Source of the DNA: Candidatus Arcticimaribacter sp.
Lineage (GTDB): Bacteria; Bacteroidota; Bacteroidia; Flavobacteriales; Flavobacteriaceae
Assembly (NCBI GenBank): GCA_011526335.1
Contig: WTJB01000108.1
Span: 1 to 14,887, forward strand
Direction: 5' to 3'
Length of the DNA: 14,887 nt
Below, piece after piece: positions 9,401 to 14,887 of this stretch (positions are counted from its first letter, which is position 1; the number at the start of each line of letters is the position of its first letter). The notes under the pieces are model-generated. The model searched no databases and was not told the origin of the DNA. It was given only the letters and a program-made list of their open reading frames with translations. The position numbers and the translations under genes were made by a program.

Positions 9401-9510
9401 CGGGACACCACCGAGCCAAACTGGCTTGGTACACCATTGATCCAATTTTTTATACCCCACAAACCCGCCCGGATGGAATCTCCAACTCGGATCTTTCCTT
9501 AAACGTCTAG
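6481..9510 (+). CDS. sprA: SprA N-terminal portion, up to the amber codon
   Basis: This piece has 1,009 residues. An in-frame TAA at 6475 forces the start to 6481 or later. TTG 6481 and TTG 6511 are the only starts that keep a signal peptide (VQRLLFCLCIFLLM then QNSYGQ); the first in-frame ATG (6553) would remove most of it. The early mature part has family motifs such as IDMGIRYQKTDNPSLSPRN and LLGNIGERLQITANYDT. A predicted coiled coil at residues 231-297 (SLKDKADNIQGKVEKAG onward) interrupts it. Barrel sequence follows, with GQGGILTDNIRDIA. Three related beta motifs of the form Y/I-T-x-x-x-x-x-G-R/Y-I appear at about 518, 682 and 793, consistent with repeated domains in the SprA N-terminal half. 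Ended by TAG 9508, this product would carry only part of the barrel and be unlikely to form a translocon. Confidence 0.85.
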   Translation: MIEVNRCHLRLVQRLLFCLCIFLLMGQNSYGQTPSSDTYDLGSIDLPQSESLQSQYIYDPAQDLYLLVAPPGQYPIGIPLVLTPKEFEKIRLKEQMNGYFQDKVITISRNKDAAEELQKNLLPELYVNSKFFSSVFGSNSIDVSPQGSIGIDMGIRYQKTDNPSLSPRNRKNFGFDFDQRISLSLLGNIGERLQITANYDTESTFDFQNLVKLQFNPPKINELSDYLPQSLKDKADNIQGKVEKAGSKLANLQNKIGEARSQVSQVKNQLQNLKDNANNLGNLAGEYQNKINNFLNKNASEDAILQNIDVGNINMPLNSTLISGAQSLMGVKAQLKFGNTNITGVFAEQRSQTQSVIAQGGGTLQEFSIFALDYEADRHFFLAHYFRDNYDKFLQSYPFINSPIQITRVEVWITNRQSQTQNIRNIVALQDLGETQAENTRLGQQFPTFFTPSAAVGVPDNAANVLNPKAIGQGGILTDNIRDIATVPQAFGSLNGQTKEGFDYAVLESARKLQPSEYTLHPQLGYISLNQRLSNDEILGVAYQFTYLGEVYQVGEFANGGIAGTSLNTSSQTTVTPVVETNNLVVKLLKSSLTDVRQPVWDLMMKNIYNTGAFQLEREDFRLNILYSDPSPINYIQAVDAAIWPDAIRDQVLLKTLNLDRLNVYNDPEPEGDGFFDYVPGITIDPQYGRIIFPTVEPFGEALFKLLDNPDSAAEDYQNPATYNANQSKYVFREMYALTQAAALDASEKNKFELKGRYKSAGGDGIPIGAFNVPRGSVQVTAGGRVLREGIDYTVNYQIGRVKILDPALQASNVPIKISVENNTFFGQQNKRFSGVDVSHQFNEKFVVGGTLINLSENPLTQKANYGSSPVNNTMVGFNTNFSTELPFLTRLINKLPTIETAVPSKLSFRGEVASLIAGDPRLTQLQGDATVYIDDFEGAQTNIDVKNALAWNLSSVPYEGYGGSGIGTNDLTAGHHRAKLAWYTIDPIFYTPQTRPDGISNSDLSLNV
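7171..7371 (+). other. Coiled-coil insert encoded within sprA
   Basis: Residues 231-297 of SprA are rich in K, Q, N, E and L and nearly free of aromatics and beta-strand patterns (examples: SLKDKADNIQG, KLANLQNKIGEARSQV, KNQLQNLKDNANNLGNLAG). Hydrophobics fall with roughly heptad spacing. The surrounding sequence is beta-barrel type, so this is a helical segment inserted in a loop. It includes a 9-bp perfect tandem repeat (7261-7269 and 7270-7278, agtcaagtc) encoding SQV SQV. Confidence 0.65.
9508..9510 (+). other. In-frame amber codon inside sprA
   Basis: The TAG lies between SNSDLSLNV and [12 protein letters not shown]. In SprA homologues as I recall them a residue such as Thr precedes the Arg-Arg pair, so one amino acid is replaced by the stop and nothing is missing or added around it. 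The next base is C. Readthrough of amber codons is context-dependent and cannot be judged from this alone. Confidence 0.9.
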
Positions 9511-12500
9511 CGACGTATATTTATTCGAGAAATTTTCCCTGAACAAGACCTTATTCAAGGACAAACCACGATACAGCCTACATTAGATTTGGCTTATTTT
9601 CCCGAAGAAAAAGGACCCTATAACAATCAACTTTCGAGTCAATTTGAAGCACAGCCTCAAAACAACTGGGGAGGGATAATGCGCGGAATTAGTGCAACCA
9701 ACTTTGAGCAGGCCAATGTAGAATTCATCGAGTTTTGGTTGTTAGACACCTTTGATGAGGTGGCCTCTAGTGGGGATGAGCTAGGGACACTTGTTTTTCA
9801 TTTAGGAAACATTTCCGAAGACATTCTCAAAGATGGTCGCAAGCAATACGAAAATGGATTGCCCGGCACCGAATTGACTTCAGTGCAGACAACTGCTTGG
9901 GGAAAAACCCCAGCCGCACAATCACTCTTGTATGCCTTTGATACGGTAGAAGAAAATCGTTTGTTGCAAGATGTGGGTCTCGACGGTTTAAGCGATGAAG
10001 AGGAAAGAGAATTTTATCCAAACGGCCCTGTAGATGACCCAGCAGGAGACAATTATTCCTTCTTTTTGCAAGAGCAAGGGAGCTTAATCGAACGCTATAA
10101 AAACTACAATGGGACCGATGGAAATTCGCCAATTGCCTTTTCGGATACCAACAGAGGAAGTACGGCAGAGCCCGATACAGAAGACGTCAATCGGGATCAA
10201 ACCATGAATACCATTGACAGCTATTTTGAATACAAAATTCCGATTGAAAGAAACATGACGGTGGGCAGTCATCCGTTTGTTACGGATGTACGCGAGAATG
10301 TGCAAGTGGAGCTTCCCAACGGGCAAAGCTTAACGACCCGATGGATTCAGTTTAAAGTTCCTATCGACAAATCGTACTATGAGGGAACCTCCTTTCAATC
10401 TTATTTTGAGCGGATAAATGATATTCAAGATTTGCGCTCCATCCGTTTTATGCGCATGTTGTTGACGGATTTTGATGCCCCTGTGGTCTTCCGATTTGGG
10501 ACCCTAGATTTGGTGCGTGGCGATTGGAGACGCTACAACAAAAGCTTAAATGAGGACATCTTACCCAACCCCAATACCACCGTTGATATCAGTACAGTGA
10601 ATATTTTAGAAAATGAGAACCGTATTCCTGTCAACTATGTTTTACCCCCTGAGATTCAACGCGAGCAAATCAACAACAACAACACAGTCGTTCGTCAAAA
10701 TGAACAATCGCTTGCCTTCCGCGTTTGCGATTTACAACCGGCTGATGCCCGGGGTATTTTTAAAAGTGTAGATCTTGACTTACGCCAATACGAAAAATTG
10801 AAAATGTATTTGCATGCCGAGTCCATTCCCGGACAAACCCCATTGCCCGGCGAAGGCACAGCAGAACAATACGATGAACGTCTCGTTGCTTTTATCCGAT
10901 TAGGGACAGACTACCAAGACAATTATTATCAAATAGAGGTGCCGTTAAAGCCTACGGAATACACCGCCGGAGGGGGCAATAGTCTAAGCGCCGATGCGGT
11001 ATGGCAGCCCGAGTCCAATTCTATTGATGTTTCCATTGATTTTCTCTCCCAAATAAAAGCAGCTTACCTGCGCGGGGGGAACTTTATCCGGCCGGCATAC
11101 TATGATGAAGAGCTAAACAGGGTAAATGCTTTTTCGGCCATTAGCGAACTCCCTGGAGATAAAAAATATAAGTTTTCGGTAAAAGGGAATCCTTCTTTAG
11201 GGGCCATCAAGACCATGATGATTGGGGTCAAAAATCCCTCCCAAGAGGTGGGTGACAATCTATGTGGAGAAGTATGGTTTAACGAACTACGTATCGCCGG
11301 AATTGACAATAAAGGCGGCTGGGCAGCCGTAGGGGCCTTGGATGCCAATATTGCAGATTTTGCGAATTTTAGCGCTAGCGGTCGTTTGTCCACCGTAGGC
11401 TTTGGTAGTTTGGACCAGTCGCCCAACCAAAGAAGCCGAGAAGATATGGTACAATACGATATTGTTTCCAATATCAATGTCGGACAACTTTTACCCAAAA
11501 AATGGGGAATACAAGTGCCGCTAAACTACAGTGTAGGGGAAACGCAAATTACCCCGGAATACGATCCTTTTTATCAAGATTTAAAACTAAAAGACCGATT
11601 GAATCAAGCCGCTTCGGACAGCCAGCGCGAACAGATAAAAAGGCAAGCGGTAGACTATACCAAGCGAAAATCCATCAGTCTTATTGGGGTGAGAAAATTA
11701 GGAAACGGAGAGAAGAAACGATTTTACAGTCCCGAAAATTTTGATTTCTCTTATGCCTTTAATGAACTTTCGCATTACGATTACGAAATTGAAGCACAGT
11801 CCAACAGAACCCTTTCTTTGGGGGCCAACTACGGGCATTCTTTTCAGCCTTTGGAAATCAACCCCTTCAAAAAAATCAAGTTTATTTCAACCAAACGCTA
11901 CCTGCGTTGGTTAAAAGAAATAAACCTCAATCCTGTTCCGGCAAATATTTCTTTAAGTTCTAACATCAATAGGGCTTTCAACAACCAACAGTTCCGTGAA
12001 GTTTACCTAGAGGGGGTCAATGCTGCCGACCAGCTCAGCCTCCCAGACCTTCAACAGCGTAACTTTTTGTTTGATTGGACCTATGCCATCAACCATAACA
12101 TTACCCGTTCTTTGCGATTAAACTTTACTGCTTCAAGCAATAATATTGTCAAGAACTATTTTCAAGAAGACGGTAATGGTGGGTTGCGGGTAGATAAAGA
12201 AAAAGATATATGGGACGGCATCTGGGATATGGGAGACCCCAACCGTCATTTTCAATCGCTTAATCTTACCTATAAACTGCCCTTTGAATATGTGCCTTTT
12301 TTAAGCTTTATAGAAGCCAACTATAATTATACTGGCGATTTTAATTGGCAACGTGGGTCAGATGTATTGGCAGACGTTGTGGATGATAATGGCAATACCT
12401 TGGGAATCGTCAATACGGTACAAAACGTCAACACCAAAAGTTTAAATGGCTCTATTGCCATGAACAAGTTGTACCAGATTTTAGGGATAAAAACACAGCA

Positions 12501-13929
12501 AGATCGCCTGCGTCAGATATTGCCTCAACGAAGAATTCCGCAACGCGCACCCGACACCCTACAAGAAAAAAAGAAGAAAGAGAAAAAAATAGTAAAGCGG
12601 GTGGTGGATGTATTGGCCACCTTGAAACGCCTACAGTTTACCTATTCCGAAAACAACGGACAAGTCTTGCCCGGTTATCTGCCAAGTGTAGGTTTTGCCG
12701 GGTCATTGCAACCTACGCTAGGGTTTACGCTGGGTTCACAGGCAGATGTGCGTTATGAAGCGGCACGCCAAGGTTGGTTGACGACCTTCCCGAATTTTAA
12801 TCAGGCGTTTACCCAGTTGCACAACAGCAAGCTCAACATCAATGGGCAGTTGGATTTTGGGAAAGGGTTGATTATAGACATCAACGCAGAACGAAATTAT
12901 TCTGAAAACAGCGCAGAAAATTACGCCATCGAAAATGGAGAATATCAGCCGCTAAACCAAAATGTATTTGGGAACTTTGGAATTTCTACCCTCTTGATTA
13001 AAACGGCTTTTGACCGAACCAAGGGGCAAGAAAATAAATACTTTGATCTCTTTAGGAATTACAGACGCAACATTGCCCAACGTTTAGCCAATGCCCGCGG
13101 TATTTCTCCTCAAGACATCGATAGTGATGGTTTCCCCAATGGATTTGGGAAATCGCACCAAGAAGTCATCATCCCCGCCTTTTTGGCCGCTTACTCTGGG
13201 ACGGATCCCAATAAAATTGCGCTAAATCCCATTCAAAAAATTCCGCTGCCCAACTGGAATTTAAAATATACAGGCCTGATGAATCTCAAGTCATTGAAAA
13301 AAATATTTAACCGTTTTTCATTGACCCACGCCTACCGCTCTAGCTATACCATCAATAATTTTCAGACCAATCTGGACTATGACCCAAGCTTTCCAGAATT
13401 GAAAGATGACGGAGGCAATTTTGTTACCGAGAAACTCTATGGGAATTTAAATTTAGTAGAACAATTCAATCCACTTTTGCGTATTGATATGGAATTTAAA
13501 AATTCGTTTAAATTCCTGGCAGAATTAAAAACAGATCGCGCATTGTCTCTGAGCTTAGACAATAACTTGCTTACAGAATCCTCTGGCGAAGAATATATAC
13601 TGGGGATGGGGTATCGAATCAAAGACTTGCAATTTCGCACCAATATAGGCGGTAGACGAAGCACCCTCAAGGGAGACCTGAATCTAAAAGCCGATCTTTC
13701 TTATCGAAATAACATTACGGTATTGCGAAATCTAGAAATTGATAACAATCAAGTCACGGCTGGCCAGACCCTTTGGTCCATAAAAGTTACGGCCGACTAT
13801 GCCCTGTCAAGAAACCTTACCGGTCTATTTTTCTATGACCACAATTTTTCCAAATTTGCGATTTCAACGGCCTTTCCCCAGACCAGTATTCGTTCTGGAA
13901 TTACCATCCGTTATAATTTTGGAAATTAA
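9511..13929 (+). CDS. sprA: SprA C-terminal portion, downstream of the amber codon
   Basis: This is the continuation of the sprA frame: 1,472 codons ending in TAA. It has no signal peptide and no start codon of its own at the break. The first TTG in frame is at 9589 and the first ATG at 9679, both inside conserved sequence ([35 protein letters not shown]). Family blocks follow in order: [57 protein letters not shown], a lysine-rich loop near 12565-12600, [18 protein letters not shown], and [19 protein letters not shown]. The end, [12 protein letters not shown], is an amphipathic strand suited to closing the barrel. By itself this piece could not be exported. It could contribute to function only if translated as a fusion with the upstream half. 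Confidence 0.8.
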   Translation, partial: RRIFIREIFPEQDLIQGQTTIQPTLDLAYFPEEKGPYNNQLSSQFEAQPQNNWGGIMRGISATNFEQANVEFIEFWLLDTFDEVASSGDELGTLVFHLGNISEDILKDGRKQYENGLPGTELTSVQTTAWGKTPAAQSLLYAFDTVEENRLLQDVGLDGLSDEEEREFYPNGPVDDPAGDNYSFFLQEQGSLIERYKNYNGTDGNSPIAFSDTNRGSTAEPDTEDVNRDQTMNTIDSYFEYKIPIERNMTVGSHPFVTDVRENVQVELPNGQSLTTRWIQFKVPIDKSYYEGTSFQSYFERINDIQDLRSIRFMRMLLTDFDAPVVFRFGTLDLVRGDWRRYNKSLNEDILPNPNTTVDISTVNILENENRIPVNYVLPPEIQREQINNNNTVVRQNEQSLAFRVCDLQPADARGIFKSVDLDLRQYEKLKMYLHAESIPGQTPLPGEGTAEQYDERLVAFIRLGTDYQDNYYQIEVPLKPTEYTAGGGNSLSADAVWQPESNSIDVSIDFLSQIKAAYLRGGNFIRPAYYDEELNRVNAFSAISELPGDKKYKFSVKGNPSLGAIKTMMIGVKNPSQEVGDNLCGEVWFNELRIAGIDNKGGWAAVGALDANIADFANFSASGRLSTVGFGSLDQSPNQRSREDMVQYDIVSNINVGQLLPKKWGIQVPLNYSVGETQITPEYDPFYQDLKLKDRLNQAASDSQREQIKRQAVDYTKRKSISLIGVRKLGNGEKKRFYSPENFDFSYAFNELSHYDYEIEAQSNRTLSLGANYGHSFQPLEINPFKKIKFISTKRYLRWLKEINLNPVPANISLSSNINRAFNNQQFREVYLEGVNAADQLSLPDLQQRNFLFDWTYAINHNITRSLRLNFTASSNNIVKNYFQEDGNGGLRVDKEKDIWDGIWDMGDPNRHFQSLNLTYKLPFEYVPFLSFIEANYNYTGDFNWQRGSDVLADVVDDNGNTLGIVNTVQNVNTKSLNGSIAMNKLYQILGIKTQQDRLRQILPQRRIPQRAPDTLQEKKKKEKKIVKRVVDVLATLKRLQFTYSENNGQVLPGYLPSVGFAGSLQPTLGFTLGSQADVRYEAARQGWLTTFPNFNQAFTQLHNSKLNINGQLDFGKGLIIDINAERNYSENSAENYAIENGEYQPLNQNVFGNFGISTLLIKTAFDRTKGQENKYFDLFRNYRRNIAQRLANARGISPQDIDSDGFPNGFGKSHQEVIIPAFLAAYSGTDPNKIALNPIQKIPLPNWNLKYTGLMNLKSLKKIFNRFSLTHAYRSSYTINNFQTNLDYDPSFPELKDDGGNFVTEKLYGNLNLVEQFNPLLRIDMEFKNSFKFLAELKTDRALSLSLDNNLLTESSGEEYILGMGYRIKDLQFRTNIGGRRSTLKGDLNLKADLSYRNNITVLRNLEIDNNQVTAGQTLWSIKVTADYALSRNLTGLFFYDHNFSKFAISTAFPQTSIRSGITIRYNFGN

Positions 13930-13952
13930 AGAAACAAATAGTTGAAAAAATC

Positions 13953-13960
13953 TATATTTG
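13953..13960 (+). promoter_or_regulatory. Candidate -7 promoter element of gcvH
   Basis: TATATTTG matches the Bacteroidota TAnnTTTG -7 consensus and sits 13 bp before the gcvH ATG, giving a leader of only about 8 nt. No TTG lies at normal -33 spacing: 13942-13944 is too near (8 nt) and 13919-13921 too far (31 nt). The box overlaps the right arm of an AT-only inverted repeat except for one G:C pair (AACAAATA 13933-13940, TATTTGTT 13955-13962). An own promoter would make sense, since gcvH belongs to one-carbon metabolism and not to secretion. Confidence 0.45.
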
Positions 13961-13973
13961 TTCAAAAAAAGAG

Positions 13974-14354
13974 ATGAACATACCCGAAAATTTAAAGTAC
14001 ACCAAAGACCACGAATGGGTGAGAATCGAAGGTAACGAAGCTTATGTAGGCATTACAGATTTTGCTCAAGGGGAGTTAGGCGATATCGTCTATGTAGAAG
14101 TAGAAACCCTCGACGAAGAAGTGGCTGCAGAAGAAGTTTTTGGAACGGTAGAGGCGGTGAAAACCGTTTCCGATTTGTTTATGCCCCTGAGCGGGACCAT
14201 TACCGACTTCAACGAATCTTTGGCCGATGCGCCTGAAGCCGTTAATGAAGACCCCTATGGGGAAGGGTGGATGATAAAAATAGCCCTTGACGACCCTGCA
14301 CAAGCGGAAGAACTCTTAGATGCTGCTGGATACAAAGCCTTAATTGGTGCCTAA
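13974..14354 (+). CDS. gcvH: Glycine cleavage system H protein
   Basis: GcvH is the lipoyl carrier that shuttles the aminomethyl group from P-protein (GcvP) to T-protein (GcvT) and is reoxidised by L-protein, in the cytoplasm. The 126-residue length is standard. Family motifs are [13 protein letters not shown] (residues 8-20), [17 protein letters not shown] (26-42) and the lipoylation site [13 protein letters not shown], where Lys63 is the modified residue. The C-terminal half has the usual [13 protein letters not shown]. The ATG at 13974 gives the normal N-terminus [15 protein letters not shown]. The other glycine-cleavage genes are not in the window; a gcvH standing alone beside sprA is common in flavobacteria. 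The stop overlaps the start of the following VanZ-like gene, suggesting coupling. Confidence 0.97.
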   Translation: MNIPENLKYTKDHEWVRIEGNEAYVGITDFAQGELGDIVYVEVETLDEEVAAEEVFGTVEAVKTVSDLFMPLSGTITDFNESLADAPEAVNEDPYGEGWMIKIALDDPAQAEELLDAAGYKALIGA

Positions 14355-14733
14355 ATTCACCTTTACTTTTCTCAGTATTTTTTCTGCCCTGGCTATACTG
14401 CTTGGATCTCTATTGAATGTTGGGTCAGTCAGTAAATTATCGTATTGGCTGGGGGAAGATAAGTTATTGCATATGGGGGCGTACTTTTGGTTGAGTACAG
14501 CAACCTTTTTGGCCTTTGCCATTGATTGGAAAAAAACACATGCACATGCTACTGTGTTTATCTTGTGTTTTACCTATGGGATGACCATAGAATTGGCACA
14601 AGAACAATGGACCAACTACCGCAGCGGAGATGTTTATGATTTACTGGCCAACACAGTTGGTATAGTTCTTGCGCTTTTTTTAGGAAAAACAGTAAAAAAA
14701 ATTGTAAACAAAAGCCGTATTTTTTTAAATTAG
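14344..14733 (+). CDS. VanZ-like family small membrane protein
   Basis: This protein of about 129 residues has four predicted membrane helices: near residues 6-24 ([19 protein letters not shown]), 42-60 ([19 protein letters not shown]), 67-85 and 103-119. The VanZ-like signature is present: [13 protein letters not shown] after helix 1, then EL-x-Q-E in helix 3 and the closing [18 protein letters not shown]. VanZ itself confers low-level teicoplanin resistance, but short VanZ-like proteins of this type have no established function. An in-frame TAA at 14341 limits the start to TTG 14344 or GTG 14347; no ATG keeps helix 1. The start therefore lies inside the last codons of gcvH (8-11 bp overlap). 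It ends in TAG and is followed after 19 bp by the tonB-type gene. Confidence 0.85.
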   Translation: MVPKFTFTFLSIFSALAILLGSLLNVGSVSKLSYWLGEDKLLHMGAYFWLSTATFLAFAIDWKKTHAHATVFILCFTYGMTIELAQEQWTNYRSGDVYDLLANTVGIVLALFLGKTVKKIVNKSRIFLN

Positions 14734-14752
14734 CTACCTAAATTTTAGTTCT

Positions 14753-14887
14753 ATGCAACTCAAAAAAAATCCCAAGGCAGATTTAACCAAGAATAGCAGT
14801 CTGTATTTTGCTATCGGATTAGCTGCAGTATTGTTTATTTCATGGCAAGCCATTGAATGGAAAACCTACGACAAGTCGGGGTACGGA
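14753..14887 (+). CDS. TonB-type energy transducer, N-terminal 45 residues (3' end outside window)
   Basis: The window ends within this gene. The visible part begins MQLKKNPKADLTKNSSLYFA and continues with one hydrophobic segment (residues about 18-33, YFAIGLAAVLFISWQA), then EWKTYDKS. This N-terminus (M-x-x-K-K-N-P-K-A-D-L, one membrane anchor, then E-x-K-T-Y-D) is what I know from flavobacterial TonB proteins, which sit in the inner membrane with ExbB/ExbD and pass proton-motive energy to outer-membrane receptors. The proline-rich linker and the C-terminal TonB domain would lie beyond the edge, so the assignment rests on a short segment and on synteny. The gene starts 19 bp after the VanZ-like stop and is probably in the same transcript. 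Confidence 0.7.
   Translation, partial: MQLKKNPKADLTKNSSLYFAIGLAAVLFISWQAIEWKTYDKSGYG

Larger units (their letters stand above)
6481..13929 (+). pseudogene. sprA: sprA (type IX secretion translocon), one reading frame split by an amber codon
   Basis: Read as one gene, this is a frame of about 2,482 codons in frame 1 with a single internal stop, TAG 9508-9510 (codon 1010). SprA (Sov in Porphyromonas) is the giant single-chain outer-membrane beta-barrel of the type IX secretion system. It exports CTD-bearing cargo, including the gliding adhesins, and works with PorV and a plug protein. The length is close to that of known SprA proteins (about 2,400 residues), both halves are family-typical throughout, and the neighbours ruvA and gcvH are the usual ones in flavobacteria. 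No frameshift is involved: the frame before and after the TAG is the same and family-like sequence resumes at once ([20 protein letters not shown]). The rest of the gene shows no decay. Labelled pseudogene only because of the stop; a base-call error or readthrough would make it a normal CDS. Confidence 0.75.

Noticed and set aside
9480..9600. A frameshift as the cause of the sprA split
   Set aside because: The frame is identical on both sides of the TAG, and the codons directly before and after encode family-like sequence.
11502..11744. 80-codon + strand frame inside sprA in another phase
   Set aside because: It lies wholly within conserved sprA coding sequence and its product has no recognisable features.
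12565..12600. Lysine-rich run in the second half of sprA as an unusual feature
   Set aside because: Lysine-rich loops near this position are, as far as I recall, common in SprA proteins.
9589..13929. The downstream sprA frame as an independent gene starting at TTG 9589
   Set aside because: The frame and the homology run unbroken from 9511; there is no signal peptide, promoter or good start, so it is the second half of sprA.
13930..13973. The AACAAATA/TATTTGTT hairpin as a terminator of sprA
   Set aside because: The stem is almost all A:T and is followed by an A-run rather than a T-run on the + strand.
9508..14733. Genome-wide reassignment of TAG as a sense codon
   Set aside because: The VanZ-like gene ends at a TAG (14731-14733) where its family normally ends, so TAG appears to work as a stop in this genome.

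Overview
The window comes from a member of the Bacteroidota, most likely a Flavobacteriaceae-type bacterium and probably marine. Three things support this: a sprA gene (type IX secretion/gliding) in the flavobacterial order ruvA-sprA-gcvH-vanZ-tonB, promoter -7 elements of the Bacteroidota form TAnnTTTG ahead of maeB and gcvH, and almost no Shine-Dalgarno sequences. The genus cannot be named from the sequence. All genes are on the + strand and packed tightly. The largest gene-free stretch is about 110 bp (3508-3620), and no RNA gene, insertion sequence, CRISPR array or attachment site was seen.

Region 1 (1-3555) is a three-gene accessory transcription unit. It holds the C-terminal part of a VCBS/FG-GAP repeat protein, a lipoprotein of the vanadium haloperoxidase/PAP2 phosphatase superfamily, and an SLC45-like MFS sugar transporter. 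The genes overlap by 8 bp or are 9 bp apart, and a strong rho-independent terminator closes the unit. It looks like the tail of an uptake or utilisation locus whose start lies upstream of the window.

Region 2 (3592-6472) starts with a TAnnTTTG-type promoter and encodes a malic enzyme-phosphotransacetylase fusion (maeB), followed through an ATGA overlap by ruvA, the Holliday-junction branch-migration subunit.

Region 3 (6481-13929) is sprA, the giant outer-membrane translocon of the type IX secretion system, about 2,482 codons long. It is interrupted by a single in-frame amber codon at 9508-9510. The same reading frame continues with family-typical sequence straight after it and stays open for 1,472 codons to the natural C-terminus. 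This is the main anomaly of the window: a recent nonsense mutation, a base-call error, or possibly stop-codon readthrough. If the stop is real and not bypassed, type IX secretion and gliding should be lost.

Region 4 (13930-14887) carries gcvH (lipoyl carrier of the glycine cleavage system), a VanZ-like small membrane protein whose start overlaps the gcvH stop, and the first 45 codons of a TonB-type energy transducer that runs off the window.

Apart from the split sprA, the content is mostly ordinary flavobacterial core genome. I found no convincing evidence for a new multi-gene system. The haloperoxidase-like lipoprotein coupled to a sugar transporter is the least understood part.
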